A stretch of 64,000 bases of DNA, taken from contig NZ_JAMHJQ010000009.1 of NCBI RefSeq assembly GCF_023534745.1, positions 62,001 through 126,000 on the forward strand, written 5' to 3'. Below, piece by piece: positions 17,313 through 25,687 of this stretch. The notes under the pieces were generated by a model. That model worked only from the letters and a program-made list of their open reading frames with translations, did not search any database and was not told the DNA's origin. The stretch is from Streptomyces sp. 35G-GA-8. GTDB lineage: Bacteria; Actinomycetota; Actinomycetes; Streptomycetales; Streptomycetaceae. The position numbers and the translations under genes were made by a program. Positions within the stretch are counted from its first letter, which is position 1. Every line of letters begins with the position of its first letter.

Positions 17313-17498
17313 CTACGACTTGAGCAGGCCGGCCCGGAACGCCTCCCATGCGGCGGGGGCGAGGAGCAGCACCGGGCCGGCTGAGTCTTTGGAGTCACGG
17401 ACGGCGACGGTGCGGGGGACGTTGAGGGCGACCTCTACGCAGTCGCCGTGTGGATCGCCACTGCTGTAGCCGGACTTCACGAAGACGAAACCGGTCAC
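17313..17498 (-). CDS. DUF397 small regulatory protein (second copy)
   Basis: 61-residue protein (VTGFVFVKSGYSSGDPHGD) with the DUF397 pattern: KSGYSSG near the start, CVEVALN, then VAVRDSKDSAGPVLLLAPAAWEAF. DUF397 genes almost always pair with HTH/DUF5753 regulators, as in the whiJ and abaA loci. They are thought to act with them, perhaps as toxin-antitoxin-like or anti-sigma-like partners. GTG start 17498 has GGAGG upstream and overlaps the stop of the preceding DUF397 gene (GTGA), so it is translationally coupled. The two copies share the core CVEVALNVP...VAVRDSKDS, indicating a local duplication. Confidence 0.85.
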   Translation of the reverse strand: MTGFVFVKSGYSSGDPHGDCVEVALNVPRTVAVRDSKDSAGPVLLLAPAAWEAFRAGLLKS

Positions 17499-17692
17499 GA
17501 TGCCTCCGTCTGTACCTGCACAGTCGCAGTAAATGCGCCCCATGCACCGGAGGTGAGGAGAAGTACTGGGCCGACGGAGTCCTTGGAGTCACGGACGGCA
17601 ACGATGCCGGGGACGTTGAGGGCGACCTCTACGCACTCCTGTCCAGCATTTCCGCCGCTGTAGCTGGACCTTATGAACTCGAAGGCGGGCAC
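17495..17692 (-). CDS. DUF397 small regulatory protein (first copy)
   Basis: 65-residue DUF397 protein beginning VPAFEFIRSSYSGGNAGQE with the conserved CVEVALNVPGIVAVRDSKDS block. It starts at GTG 17692, five bases after the stop of the HTH/DUF5753 gene. Its RBS (AAGGAG) lies inside that gene, so the three genes form one leftward operon. The C-terminal tail (AFTATVQVQTEAS) is longer than in the second copy. Confidence 0.85.
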   Translation of the reverse strand: MPAFEFIRSSYSGGNAGQECVEVALNVPGIVAVRDSKDSVGPVLLLTSGAWGAFTATVQVQTEAS

Positions 17693-17697
17693 GGGAG

Positions 17698-18579
17698 CTA
17701 CAACTCCTTGAGGATTCCATCGATCAGTCCGACCGAGTTGCGTTGCGCGAGCCCGAGTCGGGAGATGCGGTAGAACAACTGGCCGTGGTGCGCAGCATCA
17801 GTATCGCCCTCCAACCAGAGAGTCGTCGACGTGGTATCCATGTGCACCACGTCGAGCGCGCCCGGCTCCGCGAACGAAACGATGGTGAAGGCGCTGGTCA
17901 TGCCCGGGTGAGCCCCGGCAAGGTAGGGCACCACCTGCAACTTCACATTGGGCCGCTGAGCCATCTTCAGCAGATGTGCGAGTTGCTCCCGCATGACCTC
18001 CCGACCTCCTACGAGTTGCCGCAGGGCGCCCTCATGGACGATCGCCCAGAGTTCCAGCGCGCGTTCCCCTGCAAGACGCGCCTGGCGTGCCATCCGGGAC
18101 TCAACGAACGGATCGATCTCATCCAGATCAGCCCAGGATCCGTTACCCACTGCAAGTGCTCTCGCATAGTCCGGGGTCTGCAGCAGGCCGGGAACGATGG
18201 CAAGTTGCCAGGTGCGGATTCGAGTCGCGATGTCTTCGAGCGCCACATACTCGACCATCGCCTGCAGCTCTGGGTACTGATTCCACCACCCGCGCGCTTT
18301 GCGGCGGTCTCTGTCGGCCTTTGCGAGGGTCAGCAGTCTGCCAAGAACGGTTGCGTCGTCCACCCCGTACAAGTGGCACAACGCCCTGACGTCGGGATCC
18401 CTGATTGGCACCAGCCCTCGTTCGATCTTCGCGACCTTGGTGACGGACGCCGTCAGCGCCTCGGCCGCGTGCGTCTGACGCAACGAGCATGCCTCGCGCA
18501 TGCGCAGCAACTCGCCGCCGAGCCGACGTCCAAGGACGGTTGAGACCGTCTTCCCGCGATCCGGATTGGTACCTGCCAC
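17698..18579 (-). CDS. WhiJ-like XRE HTH regulator with DUF5753 domain
   Basis: 293-residue transcription factor. A helix-turn-helix occupies about 10-65 (LRMREACSLRQTHAAEALTASVTKVAKIERG). A DUF5753/Scr1-type C-terminal domain follows (about 90-285), with LAIVPGLLQTPDYARA, LQVVPYLAGAHPGM and FTIVSFAEP. Members of this paralogous family, including WhiJ, pair with DUF397 proteins and influence development or antibiotic production. The GTG at 18579 is chosen because GGGAGGGAG precedes it. Upstream codons to 18633 are less likely. GC at third positions looks lower here than in flanking core genes, suggesting accessory DNA. Confidence 0.9.
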   Translation of the reverse strand: MAGTNPDRGKTVSTVLGRRLGGELLRMREACSLRQTHAAEALTASVTKVAKIERGLVPIRDPDVRALCHLYGVDDATVLGRLLTLAKADRDRRKARGWWNQYPELQAMVEYVALEDIATRIRTWQLAIVPGLLQTPDYARALAVGNGSWADLDEIDPFVESRMARQARLAGERALELWAIVHEGALRQLVGGREVMREQLAHLLKMAQRPNVKLQVVPYLAGAHPGMTSAFTIVSFAEPGALDVVHMDTTSTTLWLEGDTDAAHHGQLFYRISRLGLAQRNSVGLIDGILKEL

Positions 18580-18855
18580 CCCGCGCTCCCTCCCAACTCC
18601 CAGTGAATCGCACCAGTCTGAGACCTCGATCACTTCTCACACAACTCATGGACAGCAATTTCCCTGCCCGTTCCACTTGCTGCCTACCGAACCTGCGACT
18701 ACTCTACGTATCTGATCGCTCGCACAGTGGAGCCGTTCGGCAGAAGCGCACCGGTCTGCCCTGCGTCAGAACAGACGCGGAGTCGGGCGGGCATCGCCAC
18801 TGCCAGGCGCACCCCCGTACGGGCAGAGCCGCCGCACACGGAAAGGTGCGCATCA

Positions 18856-19308
18856 ATGACCTCAGCCAACCAAGAGGCATCCGAGTCCGAGCCGGAGTTC
18901 TGGCAGCCCCTCCAAGAGGACCGGCTGAACTACACACCCACCGCCGGCAGCGTCAGCCTCGCGCGGCGACGCGCCGCGCGGCTCGTCACGCAGTGGGGGC
19001 ACCCCGAACTCGCCTGGTCCACCGCCTTGGTGGTCAGCGAGCTCGCCACCAACGCCCTGCTGCACGGGAGCTTGCGTGACCGCCTGTTCCAGGTGCGGAC
19101 CACCCTCCGGCCGAAGACTCTCCGTATCGAGGTGAGCGACCCGCGCGGAGAGCGGCTGCCGAGCCTGCGTGTCGCGGAGGACGACGAATGCTTCGGCCGA
19201 GGGCTGCACATCGTCACGCAACTCGCGGACCGCTGGGGCACCCAGCCCCGCAGCGTCGGCAAGACCGTCTATGCGGAGATCGACGTGCGGACGGATGCGG
19301 CACGATGA
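18856..19308 (+). CDS. HATPase_c anti-sigma-like regulatory kinase (AbaA OrfA type)
   Basis: 150-residue GHKL ATPase of the RsbW/SpoIIAB-like group (HATPase_c_2). It shows the N box VSELATNALLHGS, the G1-like RIEVSDPRGERLP and the G2-like CFGRGLHIVTQLADRWG. Such proteins are the third regular member of whiJ/abaA-type clusters and may bind a sigma factor or a DUF397 partner. The start is ATG 18856 with GAAAGGTG upstream. The stop overlaps the next gene's ATG (ATGA), so they are translationally coupled. It is divergent from the HTH gene. Confidence 0.88.
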   Translation: MTSANQEASESEPEFWQPLQEDRLNYTPTAGSVSLARRRAARLVTQWGHPELAWSTALVVSELATNALLHGSLRDRLFQVRTTLRPKTLRIEVSDPRGERLPSLRVAEDDECFGRGLHIVTQLADRWGTQPRSVGKTVYAEIDVRTDAAR

Positions 19309-19550
19309 TCGACCCTGTCACCGACAGAGCGCTGTGGGGCGTCGTCGCCCTCGCCATCAGCCTCATCGTGCTGGTGATCGGCATTCTGTACGCGGCGACC
19401 TGGCGCCCCGAACACGAACCGCCCCAGCTCTCGGCAACCGCCGAGAAGGCGTACACGTACACCTGTTACTGCCACCGTGAACCGATCCATATCACCCTCC
19501 GCGCCTCCGAACTCCCCCGCAGGCAGGCGCGCGGACACTGGAGACGGTGA
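19305..19550 (+). CDS. Small single-pass membrane protein
   Basis: 81 residues. A hydrophobic segment at about 10-32 (GVVALAISLIVLVIGILYAA) is followed by a basic/polar tail with a CYCHREP motif and a RRQARGHWRR end. It is coupled to the HATPase gene by a 4-base overlap, so probably part of the same module. I do not recognise a family. Confidence 0.7.
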   Translation: MIDPVTDRALWGVVALAISLIVLVIGILYAATWRPEHEPPQLSATAEKAYTYTCYCHREPIHITLRASELPRRQARGHWRR

Positions 19551-19633
19551 GAGCCTGAGGACCGGCCCGAGCCTGAGGACCGGCCCGACCGTTTCGCGGG
19601 GCTGCGGGAGGCTGGGGTGCCTATGCTTCGGGC

Positions 19634-19984
19634 ATGTCATCGCCCAGCGCCACTCCTGACGGATCTGCGCCCTCCGCAACGCGGAGGACTTCACTGACCC
19701 GTTGGGCGATCACGGCGTTGTCGTGGTGGTGGGTAGCTGCCCCACTCATCCTGCTGACTCCCCCGATCGCCCGCGCGATGGGGTTTCCAGGGGTACGGGA
19801 CGAGTACGGCCTGATGTTCGGGTGGACCGCTCTGATCAGTGCGGTGGTCGCACCGACGGCGGGGTTCGTGGTGGCGCTTGTCAGCCGACGACGGCGGGCT
19901 CGTCGGCGCTTCGCCGCCATGGGAGCGGTATCCAGCGTGCCGATCCTCTTCTTCTGGATCTTCGGGATACTGCTCACCGAGTGA
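19634..19984 (+). CDS. Small membrane protein, three predicted transmembrane segments
   Basis: 116 residues. Hydrophobic stretches lie at about 24-46 (ITALSWWWVAAPLILLTPPI), 60-82 (LMFGWTALISAVVAPTAGFV) and 96-114, with an Arg-rich loop SRRRRARRR between the second and third. There is no recognisable family and no convincing RBS. A 20-bp direct repeat (GAGCCTGAGGACCGGCCCGA, twice, about 19552-19590) lies just upstream. It may be strain-specific. Confidence 0.55.
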   Translation: MSSPSATPDGSAPSATRRTSLTRWAITALSWWWVAAPLILLTPPIARAMGFPGVRDEYGLMFGWTALISAVVAPTAGFVVALVSRRRRARRRFAAMGAVSSVPILFFWIFGILLTE

Positions 19985-20017
19985 CCGAGTGGATACCACT
20001 GCGAGATATCACGGGCG

Positions 20018-20395
20018 CTGGGTGCGGGTTCGTGCCGAGGGGTAGTCGGCGTGGGCCGGAAGGTTCGGAGACGGGTGGGGGCCGCCCCTAGGTTTCAGTT
20101 TCGCGGCTCCGGGTCGGGCGTCAAGGGCGCTCCTTCGTCGCGTCGGCAAGCCGATGGGCTGCGCCCACCCTTGACCCCCGCCCCTCCACCGCAAGTGCAG
20201 CTTTGAGGGGGGCGGCCCGGGGGAGGGGCGGGAGTCAAGGGTGAAGCGAAGCGCAATCGGCGCAGCCGACGCGACGAAGGAGCGCCCTTGACGCCCGACC
20301 CGGAACCGCGAAACTGAAACCTAAGGGGCGGCCCCCACCCGCCATGTCCGACTCCGGCCCACCCCGACTACCCCTCGGCACGAACCCCCACCCAC
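20018..20395. repeat. Large near-perfect inverted repeat, arms about 170 bp
   Basis: The arms 20018-20186 and 20221-20395 are reverse complements with few mismatches. The core running from AGGTTTCAGTTTCGCGG (20090) to CGTCGCGTCGG (20146) matches its partner at about 20267-20323 almost base for base. Only ~35 bases at the centre (20187-20220) are unpaired. Each arm also contains an internal GTCAAGGG...CCCTTGAC pair. It lies between convergent genes in a ~550 bp gap with no believable open frame. It resembles a dispersed intergenic element or transposon-like remnant; its copy number elsewhere is unknown. Confidence 0.85.
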
Positions 20396-20452
20396 TCCAC
20401 AGCACAACGGCGCCCTCGGAGTCCCAGCCCCGTGCGCCCCGGACACACGAAG

Positions 20453-20483
20453 AGCCCCACGGCCATGTGCTCGCCGTGGGGCT
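20453..20483 (-). terminator. Terminator hairpin of the first BCKDH operon
   Basis: Perfect 11-bp stem AGCCCCACGGC / GCCGTGGGGCT with a 9-base loop, about 50 bases past the E2 stop (leftward). Confidence 0.85.
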
Positions 20484-20502
20484 CCGTCGTTCGGGCGCGG
20501 GC

Positions 20503-20544
20503 TCTGGGGTGCTATCCCCAGGTCCTGGGGCGCTATCCCCAGGT
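20503..20544. repeat. Two 21-bp tandem units spanning the E2 stop codon
   Basis: 20503-20523 and 20524-20544 match at 19 of 21 positions. Each contains the TAG stop (CTA on this strand) and each can fold as CTGGGG...CCCCAG. The terminal codons of E2 plus stop have thus been duplicated into the 3' UTR. Confidence 0.8.
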
Positions 20545-21996
20545 GATCAGGCGCTTCGGCTGTTCCAGGATCGCGGCGATGTCCGCCAGGACCCGGGAGC
20601 CCAGTGCGCCGTCGACCAGGCGGTGGTCGAAGGAGAGCGCCAGCGTGGTGACCTGGCGGGGCTTCACCTGGCCCTTGTGGACCCACGGCTGGAGCTTGAT
20701 CGCGCCGACCGCGAGGATCGCGGACTCGCCCGGGTTGAGGATCGGCGTACCGGTGTCGACGCCGAAGACGCCGACGTTGGTGATCGTCACCGTGCCGCCC
20801 TGCATGGCCGCCGGGGTCGTCTTCCCCTCGCGGGCCGTGGACACCAGCTCCCCCAGCGCTTCGGCCAGTTGAGGCAGCGTCTTGTCGTGCGCGTCCTTGA
20901 TGTTCGGGACGATCAGACCGCGCGGGGTCGCCGCCGCGATGCCCAGGTTGACGTAGTGCTTGAGGACGATCTCCTGGTTCGCCTCGTCCCAGGCCGCGTT
21001 GACCTCGGGGTTCCGCTTGATCGCGACCAGCAGCGCCTTGACGACGAGGAGCAGCGGGTTGACCCGCAGGCCCGCCATGTCCTTGTCGGACTTCAGCTCC
21101 TCGACCAGCTTCATCGTGCGCGTCACATCGACGGTGATGAACTCCGTGACATGCGGCGCGGTGAACGCGCTGCCCACCATGGCCGCCGCCGTGGCCTTCC
21201 GTACGCCCTTGATCGGGATACGGGTCTCCCGGCCGGTCGCCGCACCGACCGCCTGGGCCGCCGCCGGTTCGGCAACCGGAGTCGAAGCCGGAGCCGGAGC
21301 GACAGCGGCAGGCGCCGGAGCGACCGCCGGTTCGGTGGCCGTGGCCGGAGCCGTCGCCGCGTGGACGTCCTCGCGCGTGATGATCCCGCCGGGACCCGTC
21401 GGCGTGATCGTCGCCAGGTCCACACCCAGGTCCTTGGCGAGCTTGCGTACCGGGGGCTTGGCCAGCGGACGGGACCGCGTGGGCGCGGCGGACACGGTCG
21501 GGGCCGCGTGCCCGTTCATCTCCGCCTGGATGGCCGCGCCGGCCGTCTCCGCGGCCGTCGCCTGCTCCGGCACCGAGGCACCCGGAGCGCCCCTGCGCGC
21601 GCGCCGCTTCGTGGACGCCTCGGCGACCCCGTAGCCGACGAGTACCGGCGTACGCCCCGCCGGCTCAGCGGGTTCCTCGGCAGCGACGTCAGCGGCAACG
21701 GGAGCGGGAGCGGCAGGCGCCGGCTCGGCGCTGCCCGGTGCCACGTCCACCGAGATGATGGACGCGCCGACGTCGACCGTCGTGCCCTCCTCGAAGCGCA
21801 GCTCGTGCACCACCCCGTTGTACGGAATGGGCAGTTCCACAGCCGCCTTCGCGGTCTCGACCTCGCACACCACCTGGCCGTCCACGACAGAATCGCCCGG
21901 CTGTACGTACCACTTGAGGATCTCGGCCTCGGTGAGCCCCTCGCCCACGTCGGGCATCTTGAATTCGCGGTAGCGAGTGGAAGTGTCAGCAGTCAT
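20533..21996 (-). CDS. bkdC: Branched-chain 2-oxoacid dehydrogenase E2 (dihydrolipoamide acyltransferase), operon 1
   Basis: Acyltransferase core of the BCKDH complex that transfers branched acyl groups from lipoamide to CoA. About 487 residues: N-terminal lipoyl domain (about 10-85, MPDVGEGLTEAEI and the lipoylated Lys in VETAKAAVE), a long Ala/Pro linker with VLVGYG, a peripheral-subunit-binding domain (PPVRKLAKDLGVDL, GPGGIITREDV), and a catalytic domain ending with SFDHRLVDGA, the HxxxDG active site. ATG 21996 is annotated; GTG 22002 is also possible with GAGGAG upstream. It is last in the E1a-E1b-E2 operon. No E3 gene is present here. Its exact keto-acid preference (branched-chain versus pyruvate) is inferred from gene order. 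Confidence 0.92.
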   Translation of the reverse strand: MTADTSTRYREFKMPDVGEGLTEAEILKWYVQPGDSVVDGQVVCEVETAKAAVELPIPYNGVVHELRFEEGTTVDVGASIISVDVAPGSAEPAPAAPAPVAADVAAEEPAEPAGRTPVLVGYGVAEASTKRRARRGAPGASVPEQATAAETAGAAIQAEMNGHAAPTVSAAPTRSRPLAKPPVRKLAKDLGVDLATITPTGPGGIITREDVHAATAPATATEPAVAPAPAAVAPAPASTPVAEPAAAQAVGAATGRETRIPIKGVRKATAAAMVGSAFTAPHVTEFITVDVTRTMKLVEELKSDKDMAGLRVNPLLLVVKALLVAIKRNPEVNAAWDEANQEIVLKHYVNLGIAAATPRGLIVPNIKDAHDKTLPQLAEALGELVSTAREGKTTPAAMQGGTVTITNVGVFGVDTGTPILNPGESAILAVGAIKLQPWVHKGQVKPRQVTTLALSFDHRLVDGALGSRVLADIAAILEQPKRLITWG

Positions 21997-22010
21997 GGTC
22001 ACGGCACTCC

Positions 22011-22991
22011 TCAGTACGCGAGCGAGCGGTCGACGGCGTCGAGCACCCGGTCCAGGCCCGGGAGGTACTCGTCCTCCAGCCGGGCCGGCGGGTACGGCGC
22101 GTGGTAGCCGCCGACCCGCAGCACCGGGGCCTCCAGGTGGTAGAAGCACCGCTCCGTGAGGCGCGCGGCGATCTCCGCGCCGGAGCCGTAGAAGACCGGC
22201 GCCTCGTGCACCACGACCAGTCGGCGCGTCTTCTCCACCGACGTCTGGATCGTGTCGAAGTCGATCGGGGACATCGAGCGGAGATCGACGACCTCCAGCG
22301 ACTTGCCCTCCTCCTCGGCCGCCGCGGCGGCCTCCAGACAGACCTTCACCATCGGGCCGTACGCCGCGAGCGTCAGGTCCGTACCCTCCCTGGCGACCCG
22401 CGCGCCGTGCAGCGGACCGGGGATGGCCTCGGCGTTGACCTCGCCCTTGTCCCAGTAGCGCCGCTTGGGCTCGAAGAAGATCACCGGGTCGTCGCTCTGG
22501 ATGGCCTGCTGCATCATCCAGTACGCGTCCGACGCCGTGGAAGGCGAGACGATCTTCAGCCCCGCGACATGCGCGAAGAGCGCCTCGGGGGACTCGCTGT
22601 GGTGCTCGACCGCGCCGATGCCGCCGCCGTACGGGATACGGACGACGACGGGCAGCTTGATCTTGCCCAGCGCGCGGGCGTGCATCTTCGCGAGCTGGGT
22701 GACGATCTGGTCGTAGGCGGGGAAGACGAAACCGTCGAACTGGATCTCCACCACCGGCCGGTAGCCGCGCAGCGCGAGACCGATGGCCGTGCCGACGATG
22801 CCCGACTCGGCGAGCGGGGTGTCGATGACGCGGTCCTCGCCGAAGTCCTTCTGCAGACCGTCCGTGACCCGGAAGACGCCGCCGAGCTTGCCGACGTCCT
22901 CGCCCATGATCAGGACCTTGGGGTCGGTCTCCAGCGCCTTGCGGAGCGACTCGTTGATCGCCTTGGCGATCGGGAGCTTCTGTACGGCCAT
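22011..22991 (-). CDS. bkdB: Branched-chain 2-oxoacid dehydrogenase E1 beta subunit, operon 1
   Basis: 326-residue beta subunit of the thiamine-diphosphate-dependent decarboxylase. It forms the alpha2beta2 E1 with the upstream product. Signatures are MGEDVGKLGGVFRVTDGL, the transketolase pyrimidine-domain segment GTAIGLALRGYRPVVEIQF, VRIPYGGGIGAVEHHSES and the C-terminal domain VVDLRSMSPIDFDTI. The ATG at 22991 begins two bases before the E1-alpha stop ends, and E2 follows after 14 bases, so the three genes form one operon. Confidence 0.94.
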   Translation of the reverse strand: MAVQKLPIAKAINESLRKALETDPKVLIMGEDVGKLGGVFRVTDGLQKDFGEDRVIDTPLAESGIVGTAIGLALRGYRPVVEIQFDGFVFPAYDQIVTQLAKMHARALGKIKLPVVVRIPYGGGIGAVEHHSESPEALFAHVAGLKIVSPSTASDAYWMMQQAIQSDDPVIFFEPKRRYWDKGEVNAEAIPGPLHGARVAREGTDLTLAAYGPMVKVCLEAAAAAEEEGKSLEVVDLRSMSPIDFDTIQTSVEKTRRLVVVHEAPVFYGSGAEIAARLTERCFYHLEAPVLRVGGYHAPYPPARLEDEYLPGLDRVLDAVDRSLAY

Positions 22992-22993
22992 GG

Positions 22994-24175
22994 CTACTTG
23001 CCCTCCCCGGCGGAACCACTCTGGGTGTCCTCGAACGACGCCTGGTACGCGGCGAACTGCGCGCGCTCCTCGTCGACAAGCGCGTGCCCGTCGGCGTAGA
23101 CATGGTCGAAGATCGCCATGGGGTCCGGGTCGGGCATGGCCCGCACTACCTCTCGTACCCGCTTTCCGAGGGTTTCGCTCTCCTCGTCCAGAGCCGTGAA
23201 GAACGCCTCGTCCGCGTGGCCCTCCCGCTCCAGATACCTGCGCAGCCGCAGGATCGGGTCCTTGGCCTCCCAGGCCTCCCGCTCCTCGTCCGCGCGGTAC
23301 TTGGTCGGGTCGTCCGAGGTGGTGTGCGCGCCCATCCGATAGGTGAAGGCCTCGACCAGCATGGGCCCCTCGCCCCGGCGGGCCCGCTCCAGCGCGGCAC
23401 GGGTCACGGCGAGACAGGCCAGTACGTCATTGCCGTCGACGCGGACGCCGGGGAAGCCGTACCCCTGCGCGCGCTGGTAGAGCGGCACCCGGGTCTGCTT
23501 CTCGGTCGGCTCGGAGATGGCCCACTGGTTGTTCTGGCAGAAGAAGACCACCGGCGCGTTGTAGACCGCGGCGAAGGTGAACGACTCGGCGACATCGCCC
23601 TGGCTGGAGGCGCCGTCCCCGAAGTACGCGATCACGGCCGAGTCCGCGCCGTCCTTGGCGACGCCCATGGCGTAGCCGGTGGCGTGCAGGGTCTGGGAGC
23701 CGATGACGATGGTGTAGAGGTGGAAGTTGTTGCTGCTGGGGTCCCAGCCTCCGTTGTTCACACCACGGAACATGCCCAGCAGATTCGTCGGGTCGACGCC
23801 TCGGCACCAGGCCACGCCGTGCTCACGGTAGGTGGGGAAGACATAGTCGTCGTCGCGCAGGGCGCGACCCGAGCCGATCTGCGCGGCCTCCTGGCCGAGC
23901 AGTGACGCCCACAGTCCCAGCTCGCCCTGGCGCTGGAGCGCCGTGGCCTCGGCGTCGAAGCGGCGGGTCAGGACCATGTCGCGGTACAGCCCGCGCAACT
24001 CCTCCGGGGTCAGATCGATCCCGTAGTCCGGGTGCTCGACCCGCTCGCCCTCGGGGCTGAGCAGTTGTACGAGCTGGGGCTCAGAACTCTGAGGCTGCGG
24101 CGTCCTTTTGGCGCTTGCGCGCTTGGTGCCGCTGCTGCGTCGCGGTTTGCGCGCGGCAGTGCTCTCCACGGTCAC
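22994..24175 (-). CDS. bkdA: Branched-chain 2-oxoacid dehydrogenase E1 alpha subunit, operon 1
   Basis: 393-residue catalytic subunit that decarboxylates the keto acids of Val, Leu and Ile. The thiamine-diphosphate motif [20 protein letters not shown] and [14 protein letters not shown] are intact. The phosphorylation-loop region [16 protein letters not shown] is also present. A Lys/Arg/Ser-rich N-terminus ([16 protein letters not shown]) precedes the E1 core (about 40-390). Start is GTG 24175 with GGAGGAG upstream. It is the first gene of the operon and divergent from an orphan response regulator across a 309-bp region with a conserved-looking dyad. Confidence 0.93.
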   Translation of the reverse strand: MTVESTAARKPRRSSGTKRASAKRTPQPQSSEPQLVQLLSPEGERVEHPDYGIDLTPEELRGLYRDMVLTRRFDAEATALQRQGELGLWASLLGQEAAQIGSGRALRDDDYVFPTYREHGVAWCRGVDPTNLLGMFRGVNNGGWDPSSNNFHLYTIVIGSQTLHATGYAMGVAKDGADSAVIAYFGDGASSQGDVAESFTFAAVYNAPVVFFCQNNQWAISEPTEKQTRVPLYQRAQGYGFPGVRVDGNDVLACLAVTRAALERARRGEGPMLVEAFTYRMGAHTTSDDPTKYRADEEREAWEAKDPILRLRRYLEREGHADEAFFTALDEESETLGKRVREVVRAMPDPDPMAIFDHVYADGHALVDEERAQFAAYQASFEDTQSGSAGEGK

Positions 24176-24369
24176 GTGCTTGCTCCTCCGTCTGTCCGGC
24201 TCCCGGGATCCGCCGGGTACCAGTGCGGCTCGCCTGTTTCCGTCGTGTGCACGGGGTGGGTGCGACGCGGCCGGGACAGGCGTGACAGGTGCCCCGGCGA
24301 GCGCCCTGTCACAGGCACGTTACCCAGTGGGGGGCACTCCTGCGAAACCCCTTCTGACCTGCAATTTTG

Positions 24370-24383
24370 CTTGGATTTCCAAG
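24370..24383. promoter_or_regulatory. AT-rich dyad in the divergent bkdA / response-regulator region
   Basis: CTTGG-ATTT-CCAAG with partial symmetry extending outward (TTTTG left, TAAAT right). It is the only AT-rich island in 24176-24484, a 309-bp gap that otherwise shows nothing coding. Its placement fits an Lrp- or response-regulator-type operator, inferred only. Confidence 0.4.
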
Positions 24384-24484
24384 TAAATCGCCAAAGTCTG
24401 GAACAACCACTGGTCACAGCCTTGCAGGCCGCCGGAACAACGGCACGTTATCCCGCTGATCTGCGGCAGGGAAGGGGTGAATGT

Positions 24485-25156
24485 GTGAGACTGGATTCTG
24501 TGTACAAGGACGGAAAAATTACGGTATTCCTTGTTGATGACCATGAAGTCGTCCGCAGGGGCGTCTACGAGCTTCTCTCCGTCGAGGACGACATCGAGGT
24601 CGTCGGGGAGGCCGGTACGGCGGCGGACGCGACGGCCCGAATCCCGGCCACCCGGCCCGATGTGGCGGTGCTGGACGTCCGGCTGCCGGACGGCAGCGGC
24701 GTGGAGGTCTGCCGGGAGATCCGCTCCCGGGACGAGTCCATCAAGTGCCTGATGCTCACCTCGTTCGCCGACGACGAGGCCCTCTTCGACGCGATCATGG
24801 CCGGGGCCTCGGGTTATGTACTGAAGGCGATCCGTGGCAATGAGCTGCTGACGGCGGTACGGGACGTGGCGGCGGGGCGGTCGCTGCTCGACCCGGAGGC
24901 GACGGCGCGGGTGCTGGAGCGGCTGCGTACGGGCAACCCCCCGAAGGACGACAAGCTGGCCGGCCTCACCGACCAGGAGCGCAGGATCCTGAATCTGATC
25001 GGCGAGGGCATGACCAACCGCGCGATCGGCGGGGAGCTGCATCTCGCCGAGAAGACGATCAAGAACTATGTCTCCAGCCTGCTCTCCAAGCTGGGGATGG
25101 AGCGCCGGTCGCAGGCAGCCGCGTATGTGGCGCGGCTCCAGGCCGAGAAGCCCTGA
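24485..25156 (+). CDS. NarL/FixJ-family response regulator (orphan)
   Basis: 223-residue two-component regulator. The receiver domain (about 11-130) has the acidic pair Asp18-Asp19, phosphoacceptor Asp64 in [10 protein letters not shown], and a Lys in YVLKAIRG. A LuxR-type helix-turn-helix covers about 155-215 ([21 protein letters not shown] and [17 protein letters not shown]). It resembles DosR/DevR-like regulators. No histidine kinase gene is adjacent. Start GTG 24485 is preceded by GAAGGGG; GTG 24500 is an alternative. Confidence 0.9.
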   Translation: MRLDSVYKDGKITVFLVDDHEVVRRGVYELLSVEDDIEVVGEAGTAADATARIPATRPDVAVLDVRLPDGSGVEVCREIRSRDESIKCLMLTSFADDEALFDAIMAGASGYVLKAIRGNELLTAVRDVAAGRSLLDPEATARVLERLRTGNPPKDDKLAGLTDQERRILNLIGEGMTNRAIGGELHLAEKTIKNYVSSLLSKLGMERRSQAAAYVARLQAEKP

Positions 25157-25246
25157 CGTACCGCGTCCGACCCGGTCCTAATCGGGACCTACGTCCCGTT
25201 CATCCGGGGCCGCCTCCTCTGTTGGCAGGGTCTTCGGTAACGCACA

Positions 25247-25672
25247 GTGGACACCATGTTCACCGAGGAACTCCGAGCCATCGATCTGCTCAGCCGGGTG
25301 CCGTACGGGCGGGTGGCGACGAGTATGCGCGCGATGCCGTTCGTGGCGCCCGCCCGCCATGTCGTGGCCGGCGGATCCGTCCTGCTGTGCATGCACGCGG
25401 GCCTCGGCTACCACCGGGCGTGCGGCGGTGGCGTGGTGGCGTACGGAGCGGACAACTTCAGCAGCGACGAGATGGACCAGTGGTCGGTCGAGTTCACCGG
25501 CACCGCCGAGATCATCGAACCGACGGCCCCCGAGCTGGAAATGTTCGGCACGGGCCCCCACCGCGTGGACGGTGAGCCATTCGATCCGGTCTATATGCGA
25601 CTTACGCCCCAGTTCGTCACCGTACACACGCTCGACTATTCCTTGGAGCGACGAAGCGAACACGTTGCGTGA
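25247..25672 (+). CDS. Pyridoxamine 5'-phosphate oxidase-like FMN split-barrel protein
   Basis: 141 residues. The pattern LLSRVPYGRVATSMRAMPFVAP, LLCMHAGLGYHRA and WSVEFTGTAEIIEP is that of the small PNPOx-like/nitroreductase-type flavin-binding barrel. These proteins bind FMN or F420 and may reduce nitro- or quinone-type compounds; the ligand is not predictable. GTG 25247 or ATG 25256 could start it. It follows the response regulator on the same strand after 90 bases. DosR-type regulators often control such genes, so linkage is plausible. Confidence 0.78.
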   Translation: MDTMFTEELRAIDLLSRVPYGRVATSMRAMPFVAPARHVVAGGSVLLCMHAGLGYHRACGGGVVAYGADNFSSDEMDQWSVEFTGTAEIIEPTAPELEMFGTGPHRVDGEPFDPVYMRLTPQFVTVHTLDYSLERRSEHVA

Positions 25673-25687
25673 TCTAACATCTGACAA

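Noticed and set aside
20344-22107. 587-codon frame antisense to the E2 gene
   Set aside because: Starts in the inverted repeat, is Arg/Asp/Gly-rich, and mirrors the E2 coding frame.
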